Shown here: positions 1 through 11,129 of the stretch, in pieces
How the letters are laid out: every line of letters starts with the position of its first letter
Numbering within the stretch: the first letter of the stretch is position 1
DNA from: Diphasiastrum complanatum
Lineage: Eukaryota > Streptophyta > Lycopodiopsida > Lycopodiales > Lycopodiaceae
Reading direction: 5' to 3'
Length of the DNA: 64,000 nucleotides
Assembly (NCBI GenBank): GCA_029204225.1
Contig: CM055092.1
Coordinates: 62,770,692 to 62,834,691, forward strand
Made by a program: the position numbers and the translations under genes
The notes under the pieces: generated by a model
The model's database searches: none
What the model saw: only the letters and a program-made list of their open reading frames with translations
What the model was told of the DNA's origin: nothing

Positions 1-955
1 TCCCATTTATGAAAATTGAAGTTTCATCAGTACCCCCACATGTTTGACACATCATATCTTACATATAAGTTGCTCAAAATGAAGGCCTGCCAATTTTTAA
101 TCGGTAAATGTATATATGAAGAACATAGATGTGAAAGGATTTGACGTGTTTCATCATAGTTTATGAGATATGATTTTTTGAATAAGTGCTTGAAGAACAC
201 ACTTTTGTGGACATTTTGTGACTCTAGGGTAAACGTACGAGAAAGGAGATCACGAGGGAATAGACAACATTTTAGAAGCGCAAGTAGCCATAGCTAACTA
301 CCATAGAGAGCTTTCGTTCAACAAAGAGAAGAGAGCGATGGTCGAGGAGAGTCTCAAGGTGCAACAATTGGGGTTGCACACATCAACCTTATGTAGTCTA
401 GTAGTACCTCTCACCTCAAAACCTTGAGTTGTAGCAATGATATCCTTCCAAACTGGGTGTTCAAAACCTGATGCTTTACTTGTATGGTTTGACAAAAATC
501 TACATGCTTTTGCTCCTCCTATGCTTGGCTTAGATGGATGCACCTACCCTCCTGCCAAACCAAGAGATAAAGTAGGATATTCAGAGCTTTGTGAGTCCAA
601 ACTTTGTGTATATATATATTTTGGGACACATTGGTTGTCGTTTACGCACAAGTGTTATGACCATTTGGTCTCAGTGATCCACTTACAAGTAGAAGTTAAA
701 TTGGCTCTTTAACGATAAAGTAATCAATCGTAAACAACTTGGACGACCATAAATCAATTGTAAATGACTTGCAAGACCATAAATTAAACCTTACTTTTCT
801 AACAAGTGAAACAACTTAATTGCACTTGGGACATACTATTTCAAGCTATGGTCACTTGTAGCTATGATGTAGTGATTAAAATACTCCCTCACTCATGAAC
901 CAAAATAAAACACAAGAAAAGTTAAAAAAAAAAAACATTGTTTGCTATGTGTAGG

Positions 956-957
<2 letters not shown>
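1..957. other. AT-rich flank, no recognised gene
   Basis: No gene or repeat could be supported. Opposite-strand ORFs of 81-91 codons overlap at 298-712, but neither resembles a family I recognise and neither shows splice or codon evidence of being real. Confidence 0.4.
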
Positions 958-1015
<58 letters not shown>

Positions 1016-1029
1016 CGGGGGGGGGGGGG
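958..1029. repeat. (GA)n microsatellite followed by poly-G
   Basis: About 56 bases of uninterrupted GA dinucleotide (958-1013) are followed by a short AGC spacer and a run of 13 G (1017-1029). The run makes artefactual ORFs on both strands. Confidence 0.95.
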
Positions 1030-1283
1030 TAGAATGCAGGTCTACTAAAGTTCGCAAATATCTGTTCGTGGATTTGACATCTCAAGACCTGTCTCTCTCT
1101 TTCCCAAGGCCGAAGATTATAGAATGTATGGTAGTTATAAAAAAAGCTATCGCCAAAATTAGCTCGCATTTAATCATTTTTTGAATAGCCATGGAGTTGA
1201 TGTTATCATAAACTAATATATATTCCACATACCTATACATAACATTAGATGCTGAGAGCTATAATGGGTTCTATGTTAGACTT

Positions 1284-1389
1284 AACAGATTCCGTTTGCT
1301 GAAAGAATTCATATGTTAAAAGTTAACGGATTCCGTTAGCTGAAGAGTTCATGTATTTTATTAAAGATAACAGAATCCGTTAGCTGAAG
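1284..1389. repeat. Three spaced copies of a roughly 20-bp motif
   Basis: The motif AACAGATTCCGTTTGCTGAA recurs at about 1284, 1324 and 1369 with one or two substitutions (core ATCCGTTAGCTGAAG in the later copies). Copies are about 42-45 bp apart and lie 1.4-1.5 kb upstream of the first visible exon of the phosphatase-like gene. Confidence 0.7.
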
Positions 1390-2760
1390 CCATGATCGTG
1401 CTCACTGCTTGCATTTCTCTTTAGGATCCTCTTTACGATCCAACGATATTGCAGCAGCTCTTTACGATCCGATCGAGCTTGCTTATTATGAAGCGATATC
1501 GGATATTTCTTGTCTGATGTTGTGTGCATTTGAGGTTTTTTGACAAGGAATTATGAGTAAGAGCTTTTCTTTGGTAAAAGAAAAGAGCGAGGTCTGTCAT
1601 TTAGTTTGGCTGTGTGAGCAATTGAGCAACTGTCGGAAACTGTGCATCACGAGCCGGCAATGTCCACTTTCGGTCAAAGACTTGAGAATGAAGAATCCTC
1701 CATGAGCCTTCTCAGTACGCGTGGATCTGGTAGGAGCATTCGTCACCTTAAATGGCTCATAGAAAAATAATTAATTCGATTTGTTCAAATAGATCATTCA
1801 TCGGCCTTAGGAAGTGAAATTCAGTCGAGCCTCAAAATATTTTGCATACCTTTTTATCGTTTCTATACTGGCTTGACTTTTAGACGTGGCGGTAATCATA
1901 ACACAATTCCTTTAAACTTCCTTCTGGCTTTTTTTTAAGACATGGCGGGTAATTCTCAATCTCTTGCTTTGAGTTCCTTTGTCTTTTCTTGCTGTGATAA
2001 CAACATGGAGACGCAAAAAACCTTTCTATTTTTTGAATTCGGCACTGTGTGAGTATACTTGAAAATGATGCTTTTTGATATCTAGTGCTGCAGCTTGCTA
2101 AGGACGCCATTTCGCATAGTAATTTATCAGGCATGGCGTTATCTCATATTTGGTACCATAATATTACTCGGCACTTTTCTGATGTGGCACCATATATCAG
2201 TCAGCACTTTAGTGATTAATGCTGCAATATGTTAAGGGCACAATTTCGCTTTTTAATATATCAGGTGGGAGGCATCGTCGATTTCTAGATTCGGTATGGA
2301 ACTACTCAACACTGTCTTGGATTTGAGTATTACGATATTACTCAACACTGCCTAAAATTTGGTATCATAGTAATACTTAACACTGCTCTAGATGATGTCT
2401 AATCAGTCTTGTTTCTAAGTGTCCACGGTGTGGTGTACCTTATAACAGAGTTTCAAGCACGTTAGCGATCTAGATTTCGGGCCAAGCTACCTATTTTTCC
2501 TCTTTATGTGCTTTTTGTGCGACCGAGTGGAGTAGAACTTGAGACCCCAAGAAGAGCACTAGATTGCTTCACCACACATTTCTTTTCGTGTTCTTGGATG
2601 TCTCTTAATGTCAGATTGGAGTCGAATTTGTAACATCAAAGAGGAAGTGAGATCTTCACCAACAGGCAACTTATTGCGGGACTCTCTTCACCACAGTAAT
2701 TTGCCAAATAGGTTTTCATATCCTTGTTCTTATGAAATTTGACTATTTTTGTGTGTGCAG
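1390..2760. other. Region upstream of the phosphatase-like gene
   Basis: It should hold the promoter and missing first exon, or the first intron, of the downstream gene; no start codon with a convincing donor was found. A diverged duplication of about 60 bp is visible (about 2080-2140 and 2210-2275, sharing AGTG..TGCTGCA, AAGG and ATTTCGC blocks). The stretch ends in a T-rich tract and a TGTGTGTGCAG splice acceptor at 2750-2760. Confidence 0.45.
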
Positions 2761-4785
2761 ACTTTGGAAACCGTTACATCCAAGCAGATGATTCAGGGCT
2801 GTACCTTTCATCGCTCGCGGTCACGATACTTGTTTCATCCGCAGCTACAATAGCTATTCTTCTATTGACTCTAATTGTAACGCTGTCTCTCATGCTCGGA
2901 GCATGCCAAGTTGAACCCGAACTCAATTTGCCGACTTACAGAGTGCATCCCCCAAATTTTTGTGCTTCTTTCACAAGGAATGTAGAAGTGAATAACTTAA
3001 ATGGCTGGTCTCTTCCAAAAGATTGTGAGAGCTTTGTATCTGAGTACATAAACGGAGGTCAATATTATTCCGACATCGAAAAAACTGTGAAAGTTGTAAC
3101 AGACTACTTGACATCGGTCGTCCTAGAAGCTAATACTTTGGATGCACTGGTTCTGGATGTAGACGAGACGGCTTTATCCAATGTGCCCTACTATGCAGCG
3201 CATGGCTATAGGTAGTTTTAAAGTTCTATTGAATTCATTTGGCACTGTCAGCTTGATTTGCATTTTAATAATCTTACTCCTTGCAATGATCCCGATGCGT
3301 CTGCCTTTCAACCGGAGAAGATAAAACGTATGTACTCGTTTTAGTCTTACATACCTTCTCGATTTACAAGATACTTATAATCTTTATTTCTTTTTGTCTC
3401 CACTATTTCAGACTCACTGGATGGGTTGTAAGTTGTAACTCTTCAGTGTCCATCCCATGCTCACTTTGAACATCTTAATACCGCAGTCTTGCACACAGTT
3501 TGAATAACTGCTTCGAACTTGACCAAAACTACTCTTACGATTGTAGGCTAGCCTCTACTTATAATGCATAGTTTTATTTCCATAATATATCTATTCTCAT
3601 GAACGACCACTCATTTAGTTGTTCTTTTTCAGGAATATTGAAACCAGTGGGGATGAATGGCAGCTCTGGGTGGGAAAAGCCAAGGCCCCACCATTGGTGT
3701 CTACACTTGCTTTATATCGTGAACTTAAATCGGCAAATTGGAGTGTTATTTTCATTTCCAACAGACTTGAATCACAGAAAACTGCAACTATCCAAAATTT
3801 GAAATTTGCAGGCTATGAAAGCTGGACTAAATTGATTTTCAGGTATCCGGAAAACCAAAAACAAAATCTTTTGTTGTTCACTTTAGCTAAATGTCTTGTT
3901 GTATTTTCTTATGGGTTTTGTAAAAATCTGACCAGTTTCGTAGTCCCTTTCTCAGGGCGTTATTATATGGCATTTTTGCTTAATACAAAAAATGCCATGG
4001 GCCTTTCGAATAAAAACAGGGCATTATGCCCCTAAAGGCTATGAGCTTTGTGTGAACGTTATTATGCCGGTATAGCCGATGGGCTCATCCAGTAGAGTGC
4101 ATTATGCCCATAATCTGTGCATGCTGCCCATAAAAATTATTTTTATTATACATAGAAGAGATATACATGGCTCAGAAAACCGCTGACCTTTGTCCGTGAT
4201 TAAAAGGCAGGGTGTAGAAAATATTTGACTGCAACTTTTGCCTAGCATGAAGTCCAGCTCAGCTGGACTTTATGGGTTTTTGAGTCCCTGCCCAAGGTCA
4301 GAGCAGGGGTCCTTAATCTCATCATCAGGAATGTCCCCTACTCGTATAATGTCTTATGTGAGTAGTTATGTCATCTGAAGTTCAAATTTGTGGGTTCAAG
4401 ATGACCGTACCTGTATTGATCTCACAAGGCCCAAGGGTGACAGAATTTTTATCTATGCTCATTGTTCGCACTCATTTTTTTGTTCTACTAAGTTCTAACT
4501 GAGCTTTAGTATTTAGCCAAAAGATTGACGAATACGTGACTGAAAGGACTTCTAGGGATAGGTCCTTTCTGACATTGCATCACAGCACAAGCTAATTGTT
4601 TGGACAGATCCCTGGACGAAAAAGCATTGTCAGCTTCAACTTACAAAAGCAAACGAAGAGAAGATTTGGAAAGTGAAGGATACCACATATGGAGTATTTT
4701 GGGTGATCAATGGACTGACCTAAGTGGTCCAGCAGCAGGCAGCAGGACCTTTAAACTTCCAAATCCAATATACTTTGTCAATTAG
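2761..4785 (+). CDS. HAD superfamily IIIB acid phosphatase-like protein, membrane-anchored (first exon missing)
   Basis: Three exons join in frame with GT-AG introns: 2761-3211, 3633-3842 and 4608-4785 (stop TAG), giving about 279 residues. Residues about 5-45 form a hydrophobic segment (SLAVTILVSSAATIAI then ILLLTLIVTLSLML), which I read as a signal anchor. The HAD fold follows: motif I DVDET at 3156-3170, motif II in FISNR, a motif III lysine in YKSKRREDL and motif IV GDQWTDLSG. This is the layout of plant vegetative-storage-protein-like acid phosphatases, which hydrolyse phosphomonoesters; all catalytic positions look intact. The first visible exon starts with two bases of a codon after a splice acceptor and has no in-frame ATG before the membrane segment, so at least one upstream exon is missing here. 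The membrane-anchored type resembles an uncharacterised Arabidopsis group rather than soluble VSPs (from memory, unchecked). Substrate is unknown. Confidence 0.85.
3967..3998. repeat. Short inverted repeat in intron
   Basis: ATGGCATTTTT at 3967-3977 and AAAAATGCCAT at 3988-3998 are perfect 11-bp arms around a 10-base loop, in the second visible intron of the phosphatase-like gene. Several GGGCATTATGCCC-like words follow up to about 4140, so this may be part of a small MITE, but no target-site duplication was found. Confidence 0.6.
4250..4270. repeat. Perfect 10-bp-arm palindrome in intron
   Basis: AAGTCCAGCT and AGCTGGACTT flank a single C. It lies in the same intron, 338 bases before exon 4608-4785. 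Confidence 0.8.
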
Positions 4786-5735
4786 CAAAAGATCTCAGGT
4801 TCTGAGAGACTTTATCATCGTGCTGTGAACATAACGAGTTATACGATGACATGATCCAGATAGGAGATAAAGACTATCCTGCCTCTGGCGGATACATAAT
4901 TCAGCAGTTTGGGATTGTTGCAGGCTTGTATATTACTTCTACATACAATAGATGGTTTATGTGGACTAATAATACTTTTCATACTTATTTGTAGGGATGT
5001 TTTTAGCCCCAGGGAAGGATAAGATTGTGTGGTGCAATCACATTCAGATGATTACCTCCTATGAATGATGAAATAGCATAAGCACAATGTTTTGTTCATT
5101 GGAGCATTGTCATGAAGAACTTTTCACAATCGTTTGAAAGGACTGATCTGTTCGATGGCACAGAAGGTTGTATGCAATGTGCAATTTTTCCCTTCGCGTG
5201 ATTCATGGATGAAGCGAGTAAGAAAGTTTCAAGGTCTAGGCATGCTTGAAGACGTAGCAGAGGTGAATTAAATTGTTGAGAGCTATTGGACGGTTTCTGG
5301 GTTATCAATGAAAAAATTTCTCCTTATCAGCATAGCACTGTGGGCATCAGCTACCGCTGTATTGTTTTGAAGTTTTTGCTTTGTTGGTCTGAGACGGAAA
5401 TGGATCCAAGAACAAGAGAGTGAAAAGCAGACAAGCCTTTCTTCATTATCTTGCCTAGAAAAGGGATGCAAGAGGAGAATCTACACTAAAGGGTGCTTAT
5501 TCCTGATTCATAATGCATTTGAGTAACAATCACAAAGCTGTACTGAGCATGAATGTTGCACTTCACACTTCGTTTTTGTGTTAACAATTATGATAAGTTT
5601 TTTGCTTAGTGTTATCTAGTCTTAAGCCTAATGAAGTAAATTCCTTTCTAGTTATATGCAATTTTGGTCCATTGAATCAAATATTATCCGATTATGCGAT
5701 CAAAGATCAGTCTCAAACATACTATATGTATCGAG
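4786..5735. other. 3' flank of phosphatase-like gene
   Basis: Contains the presumed 3' UTR and AT-rich spacer. Short ORFs on the minus strand (5096-5471) show no recognisable domain. It ends at the truncated outer end of a Copia LTR. Confidence 0.4.
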
Positions 5736-6474
5736 TGACTGATCTTAATTAAGCTTTGTGATTGGCACTATAACCTGATTCTAGATTGATCAACAAAATC
5801 TAGTTCAGAAGAAATGGCTAATCCACAAAATCAACAGAATATAATAGCAATGAATCAAAGAATGAATAAAAAACAAGATTTCAATGTATGAGCATTAGCC
5901 TCAACACGAGTTAGAGAGAGAGAGCTGGAGAGATAACAAGCAATATTTGTTTAGATCCAAAATGGCATGAGATAGCTACAAAACTTTGGTTCTTCATTAT
6001 TGATTGTGTGGAGAGCTACACATATTTATGGAGATTGAGGTAGCTCGAGGTAGAACCATATCTATCCACTCCAAAATGACATCTAAAGTGACATCTAGAG
6101 TCTATGTGACATTTGTCACTTGTCATGCATGAAATTCTACCAAATTTTTACAAGTGTACTAGTTCTAACTAGAAATGTCCAAATCATCATGCATGTGTCC
6201 ATTAAACTTTGTGCATGCCTTGCATGTCACTATGGATCACTTACAATTAATGCATGTGAGTTGCCACGAGTTTCTACAAGCATAATCATGCTAATTCTAT
6301 GTCTACAAACTATATGCAAGTTGCATTTATCAAACTAGATAATACATAACCATGTAGCTCGAGTTCTATGTAGGCCAAACTTGGCATTTTTCATTAATGA
6401 GCTACATACTTGCATGGTACAACATTTGTAGCAAGTGGCAAGAAATCAATATGGATTGTTTTTCAATTTTAACA
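5736..6474 (-). repeat. Left LTR (3' LTR) of Copia A, outer end truncated
   Basis: Matches 11935-12686 nearly base for base. Its inner end, read on the minus strand, is TGTTAAAATTG, directly after the polypurine tract. Homology stops at GTGACTG (5736), whereas the other LTR continues another 42 bases to a TG end. Confidence 0.9.
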
Positions 6475-6482
6475 CTCCTCCT
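6475..6482 (-). other. Polypurine tract of Copia A
   Basis: CTCCTCCT on + reads AGGAGGAG on the minus strand immediately 5' of the 3' LTR, the usual plus-strand primer position. The same tract precedes the 3' LTRs of Copia B and Copia E. Confidence 0.85.
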
Positions 6483-6524
6483 AAAAATGATCTTTATTGA
6501 TTTGAACACGGATCTTGGTATAAC

Positions 6525-6950
6525 TCAAAGGTTGGCTCTATGCTTGTTGAAGGAACTTTTGCTCAAAGGTTTGGTGAGCATATCTGCAATGCAAGATGAT
6601 GTGTGGATGTGCTCCAATTTGATTTCACTTCCAATGAGCTTCTCTCTCACGAAGTGATGTGCAACTTCGATATGCTTGCTCCTTGCATGGAATATTGGGT
6701 TGTTGGCAAGGGCTTGAGCTGAAATGTTGTCACACATGATCATAGGTATATTTTCTTCCATAATATCTTTAGCTCCACTAGTAACCTCTTGATCCAAAGC
6801 ACTTCCTTTGTTGTTGTAGTGAGTGCCTTGTACTCAGCTTCACATGATGAGAGTGATACAGTATCTTGCTTTTTGGAAAGCCAAGATATCAAGTTTCCTC
6901 CAAGATATATGACATAAGCACTTGTAGATTTTTAATCTGCTCTATCACTT
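6525..6950 (-). pseudogene. Copia A RNase H region, frameshifted
   Basis: The minus-strand ORF at 6525-6797 carries the Copia RNase H C-terminus: CDNISAQALA, NPIFHARSKHIE, HHFVREK and ADMLTKPL. Upstream (6798-6950) the words SWLSKKQDT and SCEAEYKAL are readable only by changing frame, so at least one indel separates this part from the main pol ORF. It lies just before the polypurine tract. Confidence 0.85.
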
Positions 6951-7003
6951 GCAAAATCCGAGTCAGAATAACCAATAATAGAAAGATCTTCACTTTTATA
7001 CAA

Positions 7004-8668
7004 TTAACCAAAATCAAAAGTTGAAGATATATATCTAAGCACTCTCTTGGCCTTTTTCCAATGATAAACTGAAGGATTTTGCATAGTCTGGCTCAACTTA
7101 TGAACACTAAAGCTTATGTCAGGTCTAGTTATTGTGAGCCAAATTAAGGAGCCAATAAGACTTCTAAAAAGTGTGATGTCCTCAAAGGATCTTTCATCAC
7201 CTTTGTTAGAGTCCTTTACATTTTTCTCCATAGGTGTTTCTATACTCTTACAATTCAACATATTGAACTTTTTTAACATTGAAAGAGCATACTTAGATTG
7301 ACATACAAAAGCTTTATCTTTAAGAAAGTCAATCTCTAATCCTAGAATACAGTGAATTTTTCCAAGATCTTGCATCTTGAACTCTTTTCCAAGTGCAATC
7401 TTGGTTTCCTCAACTAACTTGATACAACTTCCTGTCAGAATGATATCATCAACATAAATAAGAAGGATGACAATATCTTTATCACAAAACTTGACATATA
7501 AGGAAGGATCATAGTTACTAAGATTAAATCCTAGTGACTCAAGAAAGGTGTTAAGTCGAGAATACCATGACCTTGGAGCTTGCTTTAACCCATATAAACT
7601 TTTGAAGAGCAAGCAAACTGTTCCTTCATCATGGATGAACCCAATAGGTTGATCCATATAGATCTCTTCTTCTAGATAGCCATTTAGAAATGCATTAGAA
7701 ACATCTAGTTGAAGAATTTGCCAATTGAAAAAACAAGCAAGAGAAATTATGATTCTAATTGACACCATCTTTGCAACTGGGGCAAAGGTCTCCTCATAAT
7801 CAAGTCCAAATACTTGAGCAAATCCTTTAGCACAAAGCCTAGCCTTGTACTTGTTGATTGTGCCATCTTGATTATACTTGACTCGAAAAACCCATTTGCA
7901 ACCAATGGTATGCTCGTTGGATGGAAGATCCACAAGCTCCCATGTATTATTGGCCATCAAAGCATCATATTCTTCCTTCATGACAAGGTACCATACCTTT
8001 GAGTTGATAGCATCATATACATCCTTCGGCTCCTCATGAGAAATAAAATAGGCACAATTAGTGGAGTTGATTTCCACTTGCTTTCCTCTATCTTCATAGG
8101 TAAGCCTTCTAGGCTCGGATCTTTCTCTTTGAGATCTCCTTGGTGAAAAAATTCGAGGTGACTCCTCCTCAAATCTCGGCCCCATCTCTCCATGATGATC
8201 TTCAAGGGTGATGATTGGAGTATCTTTGTGAGAATCTTTGAACTCGGCCTTCTCAATAATGTATTTTTGATCTTCATGGAATTTCACATCTCTACTCTCA
8301 ATTGTAGTTGAGGTAGAAGGAACATAGATCCTGTAAGCTTTCTTGTTGGATGCATATCCAACCATGATCCCTTTAACAGAATAAGGATCATCTCTTTTTC
8401 TTGTTTCCAAGGGCATATTAACAAAGCAAGTACAACCAAAAACTCTAAGGTGATCTACCTTAGGTTTTTTCTGAAACAAGACTTCAAAAGGTGTTTTTTC
8501 AGCAAGAGCATTGTGAGGTAATCTATTGCATAAATAGTTTGCACAATTTATAGCTTCACCCCAATATTCAATAGGCAAAGAAGCTGCTACTCGAATTGCT
8601 TTAGCACATTCACATAAAGATCTATTTTTCCTCTCAGCTACTCCATTTTGGATGGAGAATAGGCACAA
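7004..8668 (-). CDS. Copia A integrase C-terminus and reverse transcriptase (open 554 codons)
   Basis: Reading from 8668 down to 7004: the third integrase catalytic region (NGVAERKNR), the conserved integrase tail (ANYLCNRLP, TPFEVLF, FGCTCFVNMPLETR), an acidic linker with RRSQRERSEPRRLTYED, then the RT domain with [44 protein letters not shown] and the catalytic YVDD (in LIYVDDIILTGS). It ends near LRYISSTFDFG before RNase H. The annotated start is not a true start: this is the middle of a gag-pol polyprotein. RT motifs are intact, but upstream frameshifts and the insert mean no full polyprotein can be made. Confidence 0.9.
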   Translation of the reverse strand: MCLFSIQNGVAERKNRSLCECAKAIRVAASLPIEYWGEAINCANYLCNRLPHNALAEKTPFEVLFQKKPKVDHLRVFGCTCFVNMPLETRKRDDPYSVKGIMVGYASNKKAYRIYVPSTSTTIESRDVKFHEDQKYIIEKAEFKDSHKDTPIITLEDHHGEMGPRFEEESPRIFSPRRSQRERSEPRRLTYEDRGKQVEINSTNCAYFISHEEPKDVYDAINSKVWYLVMKEEYDALMANNTWELVDLPSNEHTIGCKWVFRVKYNQDGTINKYKARLCAKGFAQVFGLDYEETFAPVAKMVSIRIIISLACFFNWQILQLDVSNAFLNGYLEEEIYMDQPIGFIHDEGTVCLLFKSLYGLKQAPRSWYSRLNTFLESLGFNLSNYDPSLYVKFCDKDIVILLIYVDDIILTGSCIKLVEETKIALGKEFKMQDLGKIHCILGLEIDFLKDKAFVCQSKYALSMLKKFNMLNCKSIETPMEKNVKDSNKGDERSFEDITLFRSLIGSLIWLTITRPDISFSVHKLSQTMQNPSVYHWKKAKRVLRYISSTFDFG

Positions 8669-9220
8669 GAAAATTCTCTCTTTATTCCTTCACCTTCACA
8701 ATAATTATGAAACTTGTTGGAGATATATTCACCTCCTCCATCGCATCTTAAAGCTTTAACTTTGCAAGAAAACTGTTTTTCTACATAAGCTTTGAAGATA
8801 AGAAAGTGATAAAAAACCATAGCCTTTGAAGAAAGTAGATACAACCAAGTGTATCTAGTAAAGTCATCAATGAAGGTGACAAAACATTTTGCACCACCAA
8901 TACTTTTAGAAGAGAAAAAATGTACATCTGAATGTATGAGTTCCAATGGATAAGTAGTCTTTATAAAAGACTTCTGATATGGCTTTCTGTGTGACCTTGC
9001 AATGGCACAAGCCTCACAAGGCTTGAAATCTTTAGAAAGAGATTTGGAAGACCAAAAGCCTTCTCCTTCTTAACCATAGAAGACATAGATGTAAAGTTAG
9101 GATGTCCCAACCTTCTATGCCATAGCTCCTCCTTAGATAACAAAGCAACTTCACAAAGGTTTGTATTATCATAAGAATTCAACTTAAAAATTCCACCACA
9201 CCTAGTTCCATCAGCAAGGA
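8638..9220 (-). pseudogene. Copia A pre-integrase zinc domain and integrase core, frameshifted
   Basis: From 9220 down: GTRCGGIFKLN and ELWHRRLGHPN (HHCC-type pre-integrase domain), a broken stretch around 8960-9060, then the integrase core ORF 8946-8638 with first Asp region (HSDVHF), FIDDFTRYTWLY and second Asp region (LRCDGGGEY). The frame changes near 8645-8668 before NGVAERKNR. The core is readable but split into three frames. Confidence 0.85.
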
Positions 9221-9225
9221 TCTAC

Positions 9226-9834
9226 AAAAGATCCACAAGAGTGATTGGATGCTTTCTTAACAATCTATCAAAAAACTAGACACAAGAAAGTTGATCTAGA
9301 TTGGCAATTTGACAAACAACAAGCATTAACAATCAAAAGCATTGATAAACATTGAAATACGAGCCCACATGTGTGTACTATAGGCTGTAGTACGGCCTTC
9401 AACCTGAGAAACAAGTAGAAATTGATTTTATTTCATTTGGATCACAAAAACTCAATGTACATAGTGAACTAGCTTGAAATTGCCAATGAGCTCCAAAAAT
9501 TTTCTATCTTCTCACTATGGGAGCTAGGAATACATAGCAAATTCGACTTCCTTCTTGAAGTTAGGTGGATTTCCAGCATGTAATAAGGAATTTAACTCAC
9601 TTTCCTTGACCTAAAATGAAACCCTAGTCTATTTCCTAGAGCTATGCTTGGTAGGTAGCTAGTTGGTCAAATTTTCACCTTAAACTTAGGTGTAGGTCCT
9701 ATAAAGTAGGGATGACCACCAAATATACATGACCAACTCTCTTGACTTGACCTAACCTACATTAGGATGGGTTTCCCATGTGGCATCATGGCCTCACATG
9801 TGTGGGACCCACTTGTGTACACAATTTACACTAT
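9226..9834 (-). mobile_element. LTR-like insertion in Copia A
   Basis: About 610 bp of non-coding sequence separates the end of the protease region (ORF ends at 9831) from GTRCGGIF of the pre-integrase region. TCTAC occurs at both edges (9221-9225 and 9835-9839). On the minus strand part of it (about 9370-9430) resembles the Copia B LTR around 17590-17640 (TTGTTTC..CAGG, GGCCGTAC, a CACA..TGTG word), and its edge TCCACAAGAGTGA is shared with the Copia A LTR. I infer a solo or truncated LTR of a related Copia family. The exact TG/CA ends are not evident. Confidence 0.6.
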
Positions 9835-11129
9835 TCTACATGGTTTTTGATCAAGCTAGATTTGCCAATTTTTGGCACTTCTTCACAATCTTTTCTCTTG
9901 ATAAAACAAGTATTGGAGTTGAACTTTACATCACAACCATTATCAAGCAACTTTCCCACACTAATTAAGTTCTTTGTAAGTTTTGGAATGAAAAGAACAT
10001 TAGAAAGTGTAAGAACTTTTGAAGAAGCAAGTTTCAATGGAATGTTGCCAATTCCTTCTATTGGACACTCATGATCATTAGTTGTGTAAATAGATCCCTT
10101 GAGTCCTTTGAAAGGTAAGATTGAGTCAAATGACTCCTTTGAATAGCGCATATGTGAAGAGGCTCCATTGTCTATGTACCAAGCTCCATCTTTCTTGAAA
10201 GGTGATGAAGAAAAACTGGACACCATAAGTGATCCTTCTCCATCACTTGCAACAGAATCTTCTTCAATATCTTTGGAGAGATTAGCTTGCTTGAGTTGGT
10301 TTTTCTTCTTAAAGCAATTAGAGGCATAGTGCCTCTTTTTGCCACAGAAGAAGCACTTCACTTTCTTCTTCTTGGTTTTTGAGTTAGAGGGACGAGATGT
10401 TTCATCCTCTTCACCATCTTGATCTCGATCTTTGGCTTTGTCTTTGTTGTATGCTTGAGAGAATTGGTTCTTACTCCTTCCTTTCTGCTTGTCTTTGACA
10501 AAGAGGGCTTTGTCACTTCCACCATGTTCAAGTTTGTTCATCCTGGAGAGTTTATAGCTTTGTCTAGATTCTTCAGAAATAAGAATTCCTTGGAGAGTTT
10601 CTAGATTAGGTAACTCCTCCTTAATAGCAAAAGATTGAACAAGATTATCATAGTCATCTCTCAAGCCATTCAGTATGACTTGAACTAGCTCAACTTGGTT
10701 AATGGTAACACCAACACAAGAAAGCTCGCTATGTAAATTTTTAACTCTCAGAACATAGTTAGATGCACTCTCTTCACTTCTTTGGAAAGTTTGGAAAATC
10801 TGATTCCTAAGAGTGAGTATTCTAGAAGTATTCTTTGCTTTATAGATGGTCTTTAGTGCATCCCAAGCTTCTTTGGCTGTAGTGCAAGATCCTATCTCTC
10901 TCAAAATTTCATTAGATACATTCATCTTAATGAAATGTAGAGCCATTCTAGCTCTCTTCTTATATTTAGGAATTTCAACCTGTGCTTGAGGATCCTCCTC
11001 AACACCAAGCACGATATCCATAACATCTTGGAGAATCAAAACAAACTCCATTCTTAACTTCTAAATTGAGTAATTAGAAGTGTTTAGTCTTTCACTGGCT
11101 TCTAGAAGATATCCTCCCTGAGATGCCAT
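9831..11129 (-). pseudogene. Copia A gag and protease
   Basis: The likely gag start is ATG at 11129-11127 (MASQGGY...), but a TAG at 11063-11061 interrupts it after 22 codons; the ORF is open again from the ATG at 11051 for 406 codons. It holds the Copia gag region (KEAWDALKTIY, SYVLRVKNL-like segments), a lysine-rich linker, a CCHC zinc knuckle (CFFCGKKRHYASNC) and the start of the aspartic protease (WYIDNGASSHM, where the family usually has DSGA/T-S), then LFIPKLTKNLISVGKL. Gag packages RNA; the protease would cleave the polyprotein. The ORF ends at the insert edge. Confidence 0.88.

Noticed and set aside
298-712. Overlapping 81- and 91-codon ORFs on opposite strands; the minus-strand one vaguely recalls a hAT or BED-type domain
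   Set aside because: No definite motif, no flanking structure and no splice evidence.
945-1184. Arg-Glu and Leu-Ser repeat proteins on both strands
   Set aside because: Translations of the (GA)n tract.
4380-4480. B-box-like GGGTTCAAGATGA in the phosphatase gene intron
   Set aside because: No A-box at proper spacing and no element ends.
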